Positions 1-8,705 of a stretch of DNA of 64,000 nucleotides are shown here, piece by piece. Source of the DNA: Woeseiaceae bacterium. Lineage in GTDB: Bacteria > Pseudomonadota > Gammaproteobacteria > Steroidobacterales > Woeseiaceae. A program made the translations under genes and the position numbers. Location of the stretch: positions 1 through 64,000 of the forward strand of contig JANQPG010000050.1 of assembly GCA_028289545.1 (NCBI GenBank), in the 5' to 3' direction. The stretch's first letter is position 1. Every line of letters begins with the position of its first letter. The notes under the pieces are model-generated. The model saw only the letters and a list, made by a program, of their open reading frames with translations, had not been told where the DNA came from and made no database searches.

Positions 1-28
1 CTGAAGCAGATCTATTTTCGTCAGACAT
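1..28 (-). CDS. pufB: Light-harvesting 1 beta subunit, 5' end only
   Basis: Only the first nine codons are in the window (M-S-D-E-N-R-S-A-S). They follow an excellent ribosome binding site (GAGGAG, eight bases before the ATG). The short acidic start, together with the position directly after bchZ and pufQ, fits PufB, the beta apoprotein of the core antenna that binds bacteriochlorophyll around the reaction centre. The rest of the puf operon (pufA, L, M, C) would lie to the left. The identification rests mostly on context, because too few residues are visible for a family match. Confidence 0.72.
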
Positions 29-93
29 GATTTTTTTCTCCTCAACACAAAGTCGACTTGGTTGTGGTCGCCGCGAAACCCTCGCGACATGGG

Positions 94-125
94 TTGCCGA
101 CAAAAAACTGCCTTGCCGACAAAAC
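94..125. repeat. Short direct repeat in the pufQ-pufB spacer
   Basis: The 104-base gap between the pufQ stop and the pufB start holds two copies of TTGCCGACAAAA, beginning at 94 and 113 (read on the plus strand). The spacing is 19 bases. No gene is visible in the gap. The repeat could be part of a leader that affects puf mRNA processing, but no clear hairpin is formed and the role is unknown. Confidence 0.5.
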
Positions 126-132
126 TAAAACC

Positions 133-363
133 TCATTGCGAAAACACCGTCCCCGCGATCGTTGCCGATACGCTGTTTGCCTCGGCAATCGCGGAGCCGT
201 AACCGTTGCGGCCGCAGGCCGGCCAGGGTCGCCAGCGCCAGCCGGACAATCTTGCAACGACGGCGACGGGCAGCAGCACGGCGAAACACACGACCCAGAC
301 GAAACGGCATGACCAGACCTCGTCTTTCCGTAAGCCATGAGTAAGGCGGTTTTCTGTATTCAC
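133..363 (-). CDS. pufQ: PufQ-like bacteriochlorophyll/antenna assembly protein
   Basis: A 76-aa protein between bchZ and pufB. It has one membrane segment (about residues 19-42, FVWVVCFAVLLPVAVVARL) and a C-terminus (AIAEANSVSATIAGTVFSQ) that resembles the R-A-L-A-D-A-R-x-I-x-P-x-I-F-S ending of Rhodobacter PufQ. Known PufQ proteins are about 74 aa and lie at this same position, where they influence bacteriochlorophyll synthesis and antenna assembly. The GTG start at 363 was chosen because GGAGGG lies six bases upstream; the frame stays open to 462 without a better start. Sequence similarity is weak, so length, topology and location carry the call. Confidence 0.6.
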   Translation of the reverse strand: MNTENRLTHGLRKDEVWSCRFVWVVCFAVLLPVAVVARLSGWRWRPWPACGRNGYGSAIAEANSVSATIAGTVFSQ

Positions 364-474
364 TGTTGTCCCTCCACGGTTACCGTGTTCCCTCTGTTCC
401 GGCACGCTGCCAGATGCTGTTTGTCTGTTGCCGGCGTATTCATTTCCGCCGGGCCTTTCCACTGCGCGGGCCGC

Positions 475-1932
475 TCATGCCGCCCGCCCCTGCTCGGCGA
501 ATCCCTCCACGCCTGACAGCAACTCCAGATTGACTTCGTCGACGCCAAGGCGCCTTGCCTCGAGCTCCGCTGCATCCCGAAGCCGCCGGGCCGCCGAGAT
601 CCTGATCAGCACCGGCTTCTCCGCGACGATCGCGTCGAGCCTTTCCTGCGCCTCCGCTGTCCACTTGAGTTCACGATCGACGTTCGCCGGAGTGCTTTCG
701 ATATCGTCGAGTTGCGAACCCAGCGGCAGGATGTTGAACAGTGCGTCGAACAGCGCGTTGCAGACTTCCTGCACGACGTAGGTCGCACCGCCGTACCCCA
801 TAAACGGCGTGCCGGTGTGCCGCCGCACGATCGAACCCGGGAACGACGCCGGTATGTACTGGGCGGGTGACCCGGCCTCGGCGAGATACATGCGCTCGTT
901 GTAGCTGCCGAAAACCACCAGCGGGCTGTGCTCTTTCAGCGCCTGCCTGACGCCCTCGTTGTCCGTCTTGCTGCCGGGCTTTCGCTGCACGACCATCGGG
1001 CACGGCATGCCGAGATCCGTTTCGAGGAAACGTTTCAAACCCCGCGCGTAGGTCTCCCCCGCGACAATCGCCACGTTTGCCGTACTGAAAAAATCCTGCG
1101 TGACAGATCGCCACAAATCCCACAGCGGTTTTATGGTTGTGTGCTTTTCCTTTTCGATAAACGGCTGGGGGTCGAGATCCAGTAGCTCCCCGAGCTCTTC
1201 GAGGAAACGTGTTGTGCTCGACAGGCCGATCGGCGCCTGCAGGTAGGGGCGATCGAGCCCCTCGCAGAGCTTGCGGCCAAATTCCCGGTACATGCACACG
1301 TTGGCGTCGGCGTCGGCCAACTGTTTGATGTTTTTCAGATCGGAGCCGAGCGGGAACGTCAGGTTGACCTCGGCGCCTATACCCTCGATCAGCCGACGAA
1401 TTTCCGCAAGGTCGGACGGCATGTTGAAGGTGCCGTACGCCGGTCCAATGATGTTGACTCTGGGTTTCTCGCCGTCTTTCCGCGGTCGCCGGGGCGGCAC
1501 CTTACCTTTCTTCGGACCGTACTCGGTCCACAGCCAGTACAGCGCGCGGTCGGCACTCTGCCATTGATCCTCGTCGATCGTGCGCGGCAGGAAACGCTTG
1601 ATGCGCGTACCCTCTGGCGTAACCCCGCCGCCGATCATTTCCGCAATGGATCCCGTTACGACAACAGCGGGTACATTGGGATCCAGCGTGCCGTGCGCGC
1701 GCTTCATGGCTTCCTCGGTGCCGGTCTGACCCAGCTCCTCTTCGGCAAGCCCCGTGACGACAATCGGCAGTTCGTGCGGCGGCAGCGCATCGGTGTAGTG
1801 CAGTACCGACGTCACGGGCAGGTTTTCGCAGCCGACCGGGCCGTCGATGATGACCTGCATACCCTTGATCGCCGTGAAGACGTAGACGCTGCCCCAATAG
1901 CCTCCGGCGCGGTCGTGATCGAGGACCAGCAT
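475..1932 (-). CDS. bchZ: Chlorophyllide a reductase subunit Z
   Basis: 485 aa. With BchY it forms the nitrogenase MoFe-like catalytic component of chlorophyllide a oxidoreductase (COR), which reduces ring B to the bacteriochlorin. The N-terminal half carries the BchZ signature ([21 protein letters not shown], with the cluster-ligand Cys), and full length matches the family. Its ATG overlaps the bchY stop as TGATG, implying translational coupling. About 110 bases separate its stop from pufQ, so it is the last bch gene before the puf genes in a crtEF-bchCXYZ-puf superoperon like that of Rhodobacter. Confidence 0.97.
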   Translation of the reverse strand: MLVLDHDRAGGYWGSVYVFTAIKGMQVIIDGPVGCENLPVTSVLHYTDALPPHELPIVVTGLAEEELGQTGTEEAMKRAHGTLDPNVPAVVVTGSIAEMIGGGVTPEGTRIKRFLPRTIDEDQWQSADRALYWLWTEYGPKKGKVPPRRPRKDGEKPRVNIIGPAYGTFNMPSDLAEIRRLIEGIGAEVNLTFPLGSDLKNIKQLADADANVCMYREFGRKLCEGLDRPYLQAPIGLSSTTRFLEELGELLDLDPQPFIEKEKHTTIKPLWDLWRSVTQDFFSTANVAIVAGETYARGLKRFLETDLGMPCPMVVQRKPGSKTDNEGVRQALKEHSPLVVFGSYNERMYLAEAGSPAQYIPASFPGSIVRRHTGTPFMGYGGATYVVQEVCNALFDALFNILPLGSQLDDIESTPANVDRELKWTAEAQERLDAIVAEKPVLIRISAARRLRDAAELEARRLGVDEVNLELLSGVEGFAEQGRAA

Positions 1933-3386
1933 CAGGCACGCCCTCCCGCTGCCGCCGGCGGCTCCTGCCAGATTCCGCTGTTCGGGCCGCTGCCGACGCC
2001 TTCGAAGAAAGCCTGCATCGTGTCGAAACGCTGCCGTTGGCCCAGCGCGGCGTTGATGACCTGAGCCAGCGATCCCGGTCCCGGCACACCCATGAGCGGC
2101 CGCGCGGAAATCAGGTTGGTGAAGTACAGCGCCGGCGTGGAAGCCTCTTTGGCTTTCTGCACCACCGGCGTCGTGCCGATTGCAAGATCGGGCTTGAATT
2201 CCTCAAAAGCGGCCAGGTCTTCCTCCAGCGACGCCCGGTAATTCACCTGCACACCTTTTTCGGCGAGCCATTCGCGATCGGGATCGGACCATTGTGTCCT
2301 GGGGCACGCCGTGCCGACGTACCGGACGTCCGCACCGCTTTCGACGAGCATCCTCGCCACCAGCAGCTCGGAACCCTCGTAGCCGGAAAGCGTAATCCGC
2401 CCCTTGATGGGCGATGCGGCAACCGCACCGGCAATCACCGGCAGGAAGCGGTTCTTGGCGCGATCGACAACACTTTGCGAAACACCCGCCGCCTTTCCGA
2501 CAGCTTCGAGCCACGCGGCGGTGCCGTGCTGGCCGACGGGCGCCGAACCCACAATTTTCCGGCCGGCGGCCTCGAACTCCCGGATCGATGCCGTGTAGAA
2601 AGGATGAATCGCGGCTGCCACGGGACTGTCGAGCGCGGCATACAGTTCACGCCACTCGCGGGTCGGCACGGTCGGGCCCGCGGCAAGGCCCAGCGGCTCG
2701 AGTAAAGTCCCGATGCTGACGGGATCCGCCGGGAACATCTCGCCGAGCAGCGCAACGGTCGGCAGATCCTTACGATCGCTTGGTGCGCGTACAGGACCAG
2801 CCTCGGCTTCCTTGCGCGCATACGCGAGCATGGCGCCGGCCAGTATGTCTTTGGCCTCTGCGTGGGTCGGCACGCCAAAGCCGGGCACGTCGATACCGAT
2901 AATCCTTACGCCGTTGATGTTGTCCGGCAGCATCTTCAGGGGCACGCCGGAAGCGGTCGGCACACACAGGTTGGTGACCACTATGGCGTCATAGTGCTGA
3001 GGGTCCGCCATCTCGTGCACAGCGTCGCGGATGTCTTCGTAGAGCTTGCCGGTGACAAGCGTCTCCGAGTTGAACGGCACGTAGCCGACGGTGCGGCGCG
3101 CACCGTAGAAGTGCGAGGTGAAGGTCAGGCCATAGACGCAGCAGGCGGATCCGGACAGTATTGTTGCCGTTCGCCGCATGCGAAGCCCAACCCTGAGCGA
3201 GCCGAACGCCGGGCACATACTCTGCGGCTGGTCGTGCGGGCCGCTGGGATAGTCTTTGGCGTACCGGTCGAGCACATCGCTCTTGCCGGCTTTGGCGGCT
3301 GCCTCGCGCAGCTCTTCACGGGAATTACACACGCCAGCCTGCTCCCCCGGGGGAGCCGCTTCGAGTGTTTTGTCGCCGTTTTTCAT
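1932..3386 (-). CDS. bchY: Chlorophyllide a reductase subunit Y
   Basis: 484 aa. It is the partner of BchZ in the heterotetrameric catalytic component of COR. The expected cysteines appear in [11 protein letters not shown], the [14 protein letters not shown] stretch and VVTNLCVPT, consistent with bridging [4Fe-4S] ligation in this nitrogenase-like family. An 82-base gap separates it from bchX, and it overlaps bchZ by one base. A Gly/Pro/Ala-rich tail of about 10 residues follows the conserved domain. No defects are seen. Confidence 0.96.
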   Translation of the reverse strand: MKNGDKTLEAAPPGEQAGVCNSREELREAAAKAGKSDVLDRYAKDYPSGPHDQPQSMCPAFGSLRVGLRMRRTATILSGSACCVYGLTFTSHFYGARRTVGYVPFNSETLVTGKLYEDIRDAVHEMADPQHYDAIVVTNLCVPTASGVPLKMLPDNINGVRIIGIDVPGFGVPTHAEAKDILAGAMLAYARKEAEAGPVRAPSDRKDLPTVALLGEMFPADPVSIGTLLEPLGLAAGPTVPTREWRELYAALDSPVAAAIHPFYTASIREFEAAGRKIVGSAPVGQHGTAAWLEAVGKAAGVSQSVVDRAKNRFLPVIAGAVAASPIKGRITLSGYEGSELLVARMLVESGADVRYVGTACPRTQWSDPDREWLAEKGVQVNYRASLEEDLAAFEEFKPDLAIGTTPVVQKAKEASTPALYFTNLISARPLMGVPGPGSLAQVINAALGQRQRFDTMQAFFEGVGSGPNSGIWQEPPAAAGGRA

Positions 3387-3468
3387 TTCCCTAGATGCCG
3401 TTTCTTGTAATCGTCGAATTGGGTCTAATCGGGTAGCAAGCAGGGCCCCTCTGTCTCAGCCTTGTTCG

Positions 3469-4491
3469 CTAGGCGTCGTCATACACAACCTCGAGAGAAG
3501 GCCTCTCCACGTAGGCCTTGCCGTTCATGTCCGCCGCGGTTGCCGGTATCAGCGGAGCGGCCTTGCCGTCGTCGTCGCTATCGAACAGCCCGAGCAGACC
3601 GTCCTGTTCCAGCGGTGTCGGCAGCAGCGGCGGCGCATCGGCAACGCCGGCGCCCAGTTCGTCAAACAGCGGCGCCCACTCGCCGCCCGGAACGCCGACA
3701 ATTTCGTAGTTGGCGCTCTTGCGCCGAATATCGTCGTCGGCGGGTATTGCCGCCAGCACCGGAATACCGACCGACTTGGCGAACGCCTGGGCCTCACCCG
3801 TGCCGTCGTCTTTGTTGATGACCATCCCCGCCACGCCGACGTTGCCGCCGAGCTTGCGGAAGTACTGGACCGCCGAACACACGTTGTTGGCGACGTACAG
3901 CGATTGCAGGTCGTTCGAACCGACGACGATGACCTTCTGGCACATGTCCCGGGCAATCGGTAAACCAAAACCGCCGCAAACGACGTCGCCCAAGAAGTCG
4001 AGGAGTACGTAGTCGAAGTCCCAGTCGTGGAAGCCGAGTTTTTCGAGCAGCTCGAAACCGTGGATGATGCCGCGGCCGCCGCAGCCCCGGCCCACTTCCG
4101 GGCCGCCGAGCTCCATTGCAAACACGCCGTCGCGCATGAAGCAGACGTCGCCGATCTCAACCTCTTCCCCCGACGCTTTCTTGGCCGCGGAGGTTTCGAT
4201 GATGGTTGGGCAGCTGCGGCCGCCGAACAGCAAGGAGGTGGTATCGCTTTTCGGATCGCAGCCGATCAAGAGCACTTTCTTGCCCTGCTGCGCCATCATG
4301 TAGGACAGATTGGAAAGCGTAAAACTTTTGCCAATACCGCCTTTGCCGTAAATCGCAATGACCTGCGTTTCTTTTGCGGGCTCGGCAGTGACGACGGGAT
4401 CGGGTTCGATCGCCGCTTCACGGCGCAGTCGATCGCGGTGTTCGATCTGCACATCGACGCGATGTTCTACAGGTTGGGGACGATCGAGCAT
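3469..4491 (-). CDS. bchX: Chlorophyllide a reductase iron protein subunit X
   Basis: 340 aa. It is a NifH-like ATPase that delivers electrons to BchYZ. A P-loop ([11 protein letters not shown]) follows an approximately 40-residue N-terminal extension. The two cluster-ligating cysteines are in GRGCGGRG and GDVVCGGFG, so the homodimer can hold the bridging [4Fe-4S] cluster. The region after the conserved core is acidic and Pro/Ala-rich. Its start directly abuts the bchC stop, so the two are almost certainly co-transcribed and translationally coupled. Confidence 0.97.
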   Translation of the reverse strand: MLDRPQPVEHRVDVQIEHRDRLRREAAIEPDPVVTAEPAKETQVIAIYGKGGIGKSFTLSNLSYMMAQQGKKVLLIGCDPKSDTTSLLFGGRSCPTIIETSAAKKASGEEVEIGDVCFMRDGVFAMELGGPEVGRGCGGRGIIHGFELLEKLGFHDWDFDYVLLDFLGDVVCGGFGLPIARDMCQKVIVVGSNDLQSLYVANNVCSAVQYFRKLGGNVGVAGMVINKDDGTGEAQAFAKSVGIPVLAAIPADDDIRRKSANYEIVGVPGGEWAPLFDELGAGVADAPPLLPTPLEQDGLLGLFDSDDDGKAAPLIPATAADMNGKAYVERPSLEVVYDDA

Positions 4492-5472
4492 TCAGCCGTT
4501 CCTCCAGTCGAGTACCATCTTGAGGCAGTCGGGATCGGAGAACGCAACGGGATACGCGTGCAATGCCTCCGACGCCGGCAGCTTGTGGGTGATCAGGTGG
4601 GTAAGATCCAAAGCGCCGTCGTGTATGAGTGACGTGACCGACGGCAAGTCGTTCGGCGACCACTCGGCGGCAATCCGGAATCGCGCCTCGCGCATGAAGG
4701 CTGGCGGAAACGTGAACGACAGCGGCTTCGAATAGAAACCTGCGAGCACCACCTCGCCGTTCTTTGCGAGATGCTGCACGAGGTTGTCGAGTATTCCCGG
4801 GTCACCGCTCGCATCGATGATCCGCGAGTAATCGCGACGTGTATCGTCCTCCGGCAGCAGCACTTCGTAGCCGAGCGCTCCGGCCGATCGCTGGGGATCA
4901 GTCTCCCAGACGGTGGGGCTGTCCGCACCCAGAGCAACGCTCAGCCGGGCGAGCAGGCGCCCGAGCACCCCGTGACCGATGATCAGGTCCGGCAGCGCCA
5001 GTGCAGCCCGGTCGTGCAGGGCGTGATAGGCGGTTGCCGCCAGCGCGAGCAGGATTGCGTCCTCGTTGAGTTCCGCCGCAACCGGCAGGAGCTTGTCCTC
5101 GTCGACAACAAGTCGCGACGCGGCGCCGCCGAACAACCCGCGGATATCCCCGAAACAGCGCGCGCCCGTGACAAAGACCCGGTCACCGTCCTTGAAGCGG
5201 CGACTGCCGCCGCAATCGGCGACCCGGCCCACCGTCTCGTAGCCCGGCACGAGTGGATAACCCATTCCCGGAAACGCCGGCATGTCGCCACTAAAAAGCA
5301 GTTTTTCCGTCCCGGTACTGATGCCGGTCCACTCGACGTCGACGACGAGTTCACCGTTCGCGGGCGGCGTCAGCGCCAGCTCGCGAAGTTCCACCGCCCC
5401 GGGCTCTCGAAACACGACAGCCTGCGCTGGAACGGGGGTCGACCGCCCCCGGGATGACATCGGGATGGACAT
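4492..5472 (-). CDS. bchC: Bacteriochlorophyllide a dehydrogenase
   Basis: 326 aa. It is a medium-chain dehydrogenase that oxidises the 3-hydroxyethyl group of 3-hydroxyethyl bacteriochlorophyllide to the 3-acetyl group. Conserved parts include QAVVFREPGAVELRELAL at the N-terminus, the GTEKLLFSGDMPAFPGMGYP substrate region and a Rossmann motif (GHGVLGRLLARL). It is the first bch gene of the bchCXYZ operon. The ATG at 5472 lies about two bases after the predicted transcription start, so it may be translated nearly leaderless. A second in-frame ATG at 5460 is an alternative start and would leave a short leader without an obvious Shine-Dalgarno. Confidence 0.95.
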   Translation of the reverse strand: MSIPMSSRGRSTPVPAQAVVFREPGAVELRELALTPPANGELVVDVEWTGISTGTEKLLFSGDMPAFPGMGYPLVPGYETVGRVADCGGSRRFKDGDRVFVTGARCFGDIRGLFGGAASRLVVDEDKLLPVAAELNEDAILLALAATAYHALHDRAALALPDLIIGHGVLGRLLARLSVALGADSPTVWETDPQRSAGALGYEVLLPEDDTRRDYSRIIDASGDPGILDNLVQHLAKNGEVVLAGFYSKPLSFTFPPAFMREARFRIAAEWSPNDLPSVTSLIHDGALDLTHLITHKLPASEALHAYPVAFSDPDCLKMVLDWRNG

Positions 5473-5476
5473 AAAG

Positions 5477-5520
5477 TGTCAGTTTACGCTGACTCTATTT
5501 AATGTCAATATTTATTGACA
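5477..5520 (-). promoter_or_regulatory. bchC promoter with tandem PpsR/CrtJ palindromes
   Basis: A perfect TGT-N12-ACA palindrome lies at 5503-5520, and a one-half-degenerate copy (TGT-N12-ACT) lies at 5477-5494, exactly 8 bp away. On the minus strand a sigma70-like promoter is embedded: -35 TTGACA (5503-5508), a 16-bp spacer and -10 TAAACT (5481-5486). One palindrome therefore covers the -35 and the other covers the -10. This is the arrangement known for CrtJ/PpsR repression of Rhodobacter bchC, and the repressor gene itself is at 28880-30286. Confidence 0.85.
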
Positions 5521-5541
5521 GTGACGCAATGTCACGCTGCC

Positions 5542-6654
5542 TTAACGGGTCGCCAGAAGCACGCCCGTGATCATTGGAACCTGCGTCCGCCGGCGTCGAA
5601 CACGGCGAAACCCGGCTTCCGAGATGAGTTCGGCGAGCCGTTCCGGCGTTCTCGGCCGGCCGCTGCCCATCGCCAGCAAATAGACGTGGAAATAGGCGTC
5701 CACGAGTCGCCCCGCACGACTCTCCCCCGCCATCGGCTCGGCCACGAGCAGGGTCCCGCCCGGCTTGAGCGCGCGGTGCGCGGCAGCCAGCAGGGCCATG
5801 ACGCGATCGTCATTGTGGTCGTGCAGGATCCTGATAAGAGACACAAGATCCCGCCCCGCCGGCAGCGGGTCGGAAGTCGCGTCCGCGGCGCACACGTCAA
5901 TGCGCCGCTCGAGCCCGGCTTCCAGCACGGCGCTCCGGGCCAGATCGGCAACGGCCGGCAGATCAGCCAGCGTAACGTCGATATGCGGCCAGCGACGCGC
6001 TGCAGCCATCGAGAAAGCGCCGCTGCCGCCGCCGATGTCCAGGAGGCTCCGATAGGATTTGAGCGATACGGCGTCGAGAATTTGCCCGGCCAGCATGGAC
6101 TGCGACACCGCCATGAGTTCGCTGTATTCCCGCGCCGCGTCGACATCGGCCGGAGGCCCGTCAGAAGCGCCGGCGTAGGTCCACAGCCGCGCCATGCGGG
6201 TTGGGTCGGACGATCCTCGAAACAGGTCGAGCGGCCTCTGCAAATCGTCGTACAGCAACGCGTGGTGGCGCACCATCGCCAGCACGGCCTCGTTGTCGAG
6301 CAGCGCGGCTCCATGCCGACCCAATGCAATCCGACGGTCCGGGCGGCACTCAAGTAGCTCCAGAGCCGCCGCCGCGGCGAACAGATGTTCAGCCCGATCG
6401 GCCGGCAGCGAGAGCTCACCGGCGAGGCTTGCCGCATCTCTGGGACCGTTCCGAAGCCGCTCGAACACGTCGAGACGTACACAGGTCGCCAGGATTTGAC
6501 TGTGGATGAAGCCGCTGCACAGCGCAAAGAGCTCATTGGCCTGGGCACGCGCAAATAAGTGAAAAACAGGAATTTTCTGCGCCAAGGTACGAAACCGGAC
6601 CGACCCGAGCAGGCGGTTTCGCCAATCCGAAAAAGCAAAGCTCGCCACCGCCAC
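5542..6654 (-). CDS. crtF: Demethylspheroidene/hydroxy-carotenoid O-methyltransferase
   Basis: 370 aa. It is a SAM-dependent methyltransferase that adds the 1-methoxy groups of spheroidene/spirilloxanthin-series carotenoids. The N-terminal winged-helix dimerisation region is followed by a Rossmann fold with the SAM-binding motif LLDIGGGSGAFSMA and the later RILHDHNDDRVMALL helix typical of family-2 O-methyltransferases. It lies 33 bases after crtE and ends just before the bchC promoter. The start is uncertain: two GTG codons at 6654 and 6648 follow GGAGG, and the second is better spaced. Confidence 0.93.
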   Translation of the reverse strand: MAVASFAFSDWRNRLLGSVRFRTLAQKIPVFHLFARAQANELFALCSGFIHSQILATCVRLDVFERLRNGPRDAASLAGELSLPADRAEHLFAAAAALELLECRPDRRIALGRHGAALLDNEAVLAMVRHHALLYDDLQRPLDLFRGSSDPTRMARLWTYAGASDGPPADVDAAREYSELMAVSQSMLAGQILDAVSLKSYRSLLDIGGGSGAFSMAAARRWPHIDVTLADLPAVADLARSAVLEAGLERRIDVCAADATSDPLPAGRDLVSLIRILHDHNDDRVMALLAAAHRALKPGGTLLVAEPMAGESRAGRLVDAYFHVYLLAMGSGRPRTPERLAELISEAGFRRVRRRRTQVPMITGVLLATR

Positions 6655-6687
6655 GGCCCTCCTGGAAGCCGGCTCGGACCGGCCAGG

Positions 6688-7581
6688 TCAGGCCGCGCGT
6701 TGTGCGCTCAGAGCGCTGTTGAGCAGGCGCGACGCCTCGTAGTGAATCATCATGCGCAACCGGTGCTTGCCACGACAGTCCGGCACCGCCTCCACGGCCG
6801 CTTCGATACGCTCACGGAGCAATTCCGTGGCCGCCTTGACACCCATTTCGCGAACAGCGCTCGGCCGATCCAGACGGTCGTCCTGCCCGACGGGCTTGCC
6901 GATCAACGCCGGATCTCCGAGTCGATCCATGAGGTCGTCGGCAATCTGATAGGCGGAACCAATGACGTCGCCGAGCTGCCCCCACGAGGGATCGTGCGCA
7001 CCGGCAACGGCCGCACCGGCCAGCGTCGCGGCGCGAAACAGAGCGCCGGTCTTTGCACGCTGGTACTCCTTGAGCGGCACGGCCGGTTCACACTCCCAGG
7101 CCTGACCCGCCACGATCCCGTGCGGCACGCCGACGGCGTCACCCACAATGGACAGGAGCTGCGCCGACCGCTGCGGCGCTGACGACGCGACACCGGCGAT
7201 GCTCTGAAACGCAAGCACGATCAACGCATCCCCCGTCATGAGCGCCAGCGACTCTCCGAAGGCCACATGCACGGACGGCTTTCCGCGGCGCAGCTCCCCA
7301 TCATCGAAACAGGGCATGTCGTCGTGAACCAGCGACGCACAATGCAGGAACTCGATGCTGGACAGCGCGGCGGCGATCAGTCGATCGTCACCACCGCCGT
7401 GCGCAGCCGCCACGGCCAGGCACAGACGCGGCCGTATCCGGTGACCGCCGGGAAACACGGCGTACCGCATGGCTTCCGCCAGGCGTGGCGGACATCCGGA
7501 TGCCGTGCCCACGGCCATAGCCGCCTCGAGCGCGCGCTCGATGGCGGTGCCTGCTGCCTGCTTGTCTGCGCTATCCGTCAA
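6688..7581 (-). CDS. crtE: Geranylgeranyl diphosphate synthase
   Basis: 297 aa. It is a trans-prenyltransferase that makes the C20 precursor for both the carotenoids and the bacteriochlorophyll tail. The first aspartate-rich motif (HDDMPCFDD) and second motif (ADDLMD) bind the Mg-diphosphates, and FPGGHRIRP contributes basic residues. The TTG at 7581 gives the full family length, but no Shine-Dalgarno is visible and an internal ATG (M22) is possible. It heads the crtEF-bchCXYZ-puf superoperon and diverges from crtC across a shared PpsR control region. Confidence 0.94.
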   Translation of the reverse strand: MTDSADKQAAGTAIERALEAAMAVGTASGCPPRLAEAMRYAVFPGGHRIRPRLCLAVAAAHGGGDDRLIAAALSSIEFLHCASLVHDDMPCFDDGELRRGKPSVHVAFGESLALMTGDALIVLAFQSIAGVASSAPQRSAQLLSIVGDAVGVPHGIVAGQAWECEPAVPLKEYQRAKTGALFRAATLAGAAVAGAHDPSWGQLGDVIGSAYQIADDLMDRLGDPALIGKPVGQDDRLDRPSAVREMGVKAATELLRERIEAAVEAVPDCRGKHRLRMMIHYEASRLLNSALSAQRAA

Positions 7582-7591
7582 TCGATGCTAT

Positions 7592-7635
7592 TGTCAATTT
7601 ATCTTGTCAAAGTAGTGTGTCATGTAGAGTAGACA
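7592..7635. promoter_or_regulatory. Divergent crtE/crtC promoters with tandem PpsR palindromes
   Basis: A perfect TGT-N12-ACA site (7618-7635) and a one-mismatch TGT-N12-TCA site (7592-7609) are again 8 bp apart. For crtE (minus strand), a -35 ATGACA (7618-7623), 16-bp spacer and -10 TAAATT (7596-7601) occupy exactly the same places within the palindromes as at bchC. For crtC (plus strand), a weaker TTGTCA (7604-7609) and TAGAGT lie in mirror-image positions. One pair of operators could therefore repress both divergent transcripts. Confidence 0.82.
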
Positions 7636-7702
7636 GTATGCCTGTTCACGTCAACTGTCGCGAGGTGTGCAGCGCCTCGTTCGGTGCGATGATTGGAGCC
7701 CT

Positions 7703-8656
7703 ATGGCCGCCCCCGACCCCGTGCAACACCAGGACCCGCCGATAGGCTTCGACGCCGACGTTCCGCCGTCGGGTTACCGATGGTGGTACCTCGACGGACT
7801 CAGTGACGACGGCCGTTACGGTTTTGTCGTCATTGCGTTCGTCGGTTCAGTGTTCTCGCCCTACTATTTCCGCGCGCGCCAGAGCGGCCCCGTCGACCCG
7901 GAAGACTTCTGCGCCATTAACGTGTGCCTGTACAAACCCGGAGGCGACCGCTGGTCGATGACCGAACACTCTCGGCGCGCCCTCACGCGGGAGCGGCATC
8001 GGTTTCAGGTGGCCGGCAGCCGGCTCGAGTGGCGCGGCGATGCGCTCGACGTCGATGTCGACGAGCGCACGGCGCCTTTTCGAAGACGGCTGCGCGGCCA
8101 CATTCGCTTGCTGCCGAAGGTGTTGAACAGCCGCCGTTTTGAGCTCGACAGTGGCGGCCGCCATGGCTGGCAGCCGGTTGCGCCCGTCGCGAGCGTGGAG
8201 CTTTCTTTTGAGCATCCCCGCGTAGAATTCGAAGGCCACGCTTATCTCGACAGCAATGACGGCAGCCGAATGCTCGAACTCGACTTCGACAACTGGCACT
8301 GGAGCCGCTCTTCCGAGAACAGTGCGACAACGCTGTACTACGTGGCCGAGGAAAACCGCGGCAACTCGCGGGCGCTCGCGCTGCGGTTCAGCGAACAAGC
8401 CGGTTGCGAGTCTCTGGAGCTGCCGCGGGAACAGCCGCTGCAACGCTCCGGCTGGCGTATCGAACGGGTCGCCCGGGACGCGGACGATCTGTCGGTAGTG
8501 CGCGCGCTGGAAGACACGCCGTTCTACGCCCGTACGCTACTCCGGGCGGAAGACTCGGGTTCGCGACTTTGTGTCCACGAAAGCCTCGACATGCGGCGCT
8601 TCCAGAAGGCCTGGGTAAGAAGCCTGCTGCCGTTCAGAATGCCCAGGCAGGGTTAA
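7703..8656 (+). CDS. crtC: Carotenoid 1,2-hydratase (hydroxyneurosporene synthase)
   Basis: 317 aa from the ATG at 7703. This start is preferred over an upstream GTG at 7667 because GGAG lies about four bases before it. CrtC hydrates the terminal double bond of acyclic carotenoids such as lycopene/neurosporene, and CrtF then methylates the hydroxyl. Family features include the PPSGYRWWYLDGLSDDGRYG start and the FVGSVFSPYYFRARQSG segment. The gene diverges from crtE. A second, decayed copy of its last 15 or so codons follows directly after the stop (see the repeat at 8611-8705). Confidence 0.93.
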   Translation: MAAPDPVQHQDPPIGFDADVPPSGYRWWYLDGLSDDGRYGFVVIAFVGSVFSPYYFRARQSGPVDPEDFCAINVCLYKPGGDRWSMTEHSRRALTRERHRFQVAGSRLEWRGDALDVDVDERTAPFRRRLRGHIRLLPKVLNSRRFELDSGGRHGWQPVAPVASVELSFEHPRVEFEGHAYLDSNDGSRMLELDFDNWHWSRSSENSATTLYYVAEENRGNSRALALRFSEQAGCESLELPREQPLQRSGWRIERVARDADDLSVVRALEDTPFYARTLLRAEDSGSRLCVHESLDMRRFQKAWVRSLLPFRMPRQG

Positions 8657-8705
8657 AACCCGGGTACGCAGTTTGCTGCCGTTCTGAATGCTGCGGCGGC
8701 GCTAG
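8611..8705 (+). repeat. Decayed second copy of the crtC 3' end
   Basis: The last 46 bases of crtC (8611-8656) recur 49 bases downstream (8660-8705), with 33 of 46 positions identical by my count. Read in the matching frame, the native WVRSLLPFRM is paired with RVRSLLPF-stop-M, and the native TAA with TAG. Several differences are synonymous (AGA/CGC, AGC/AGT, CTG/TTG). The second copy overlaps the 3' end of the small minus-strand ORF at 8702-8902. Confidence 0.7.
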
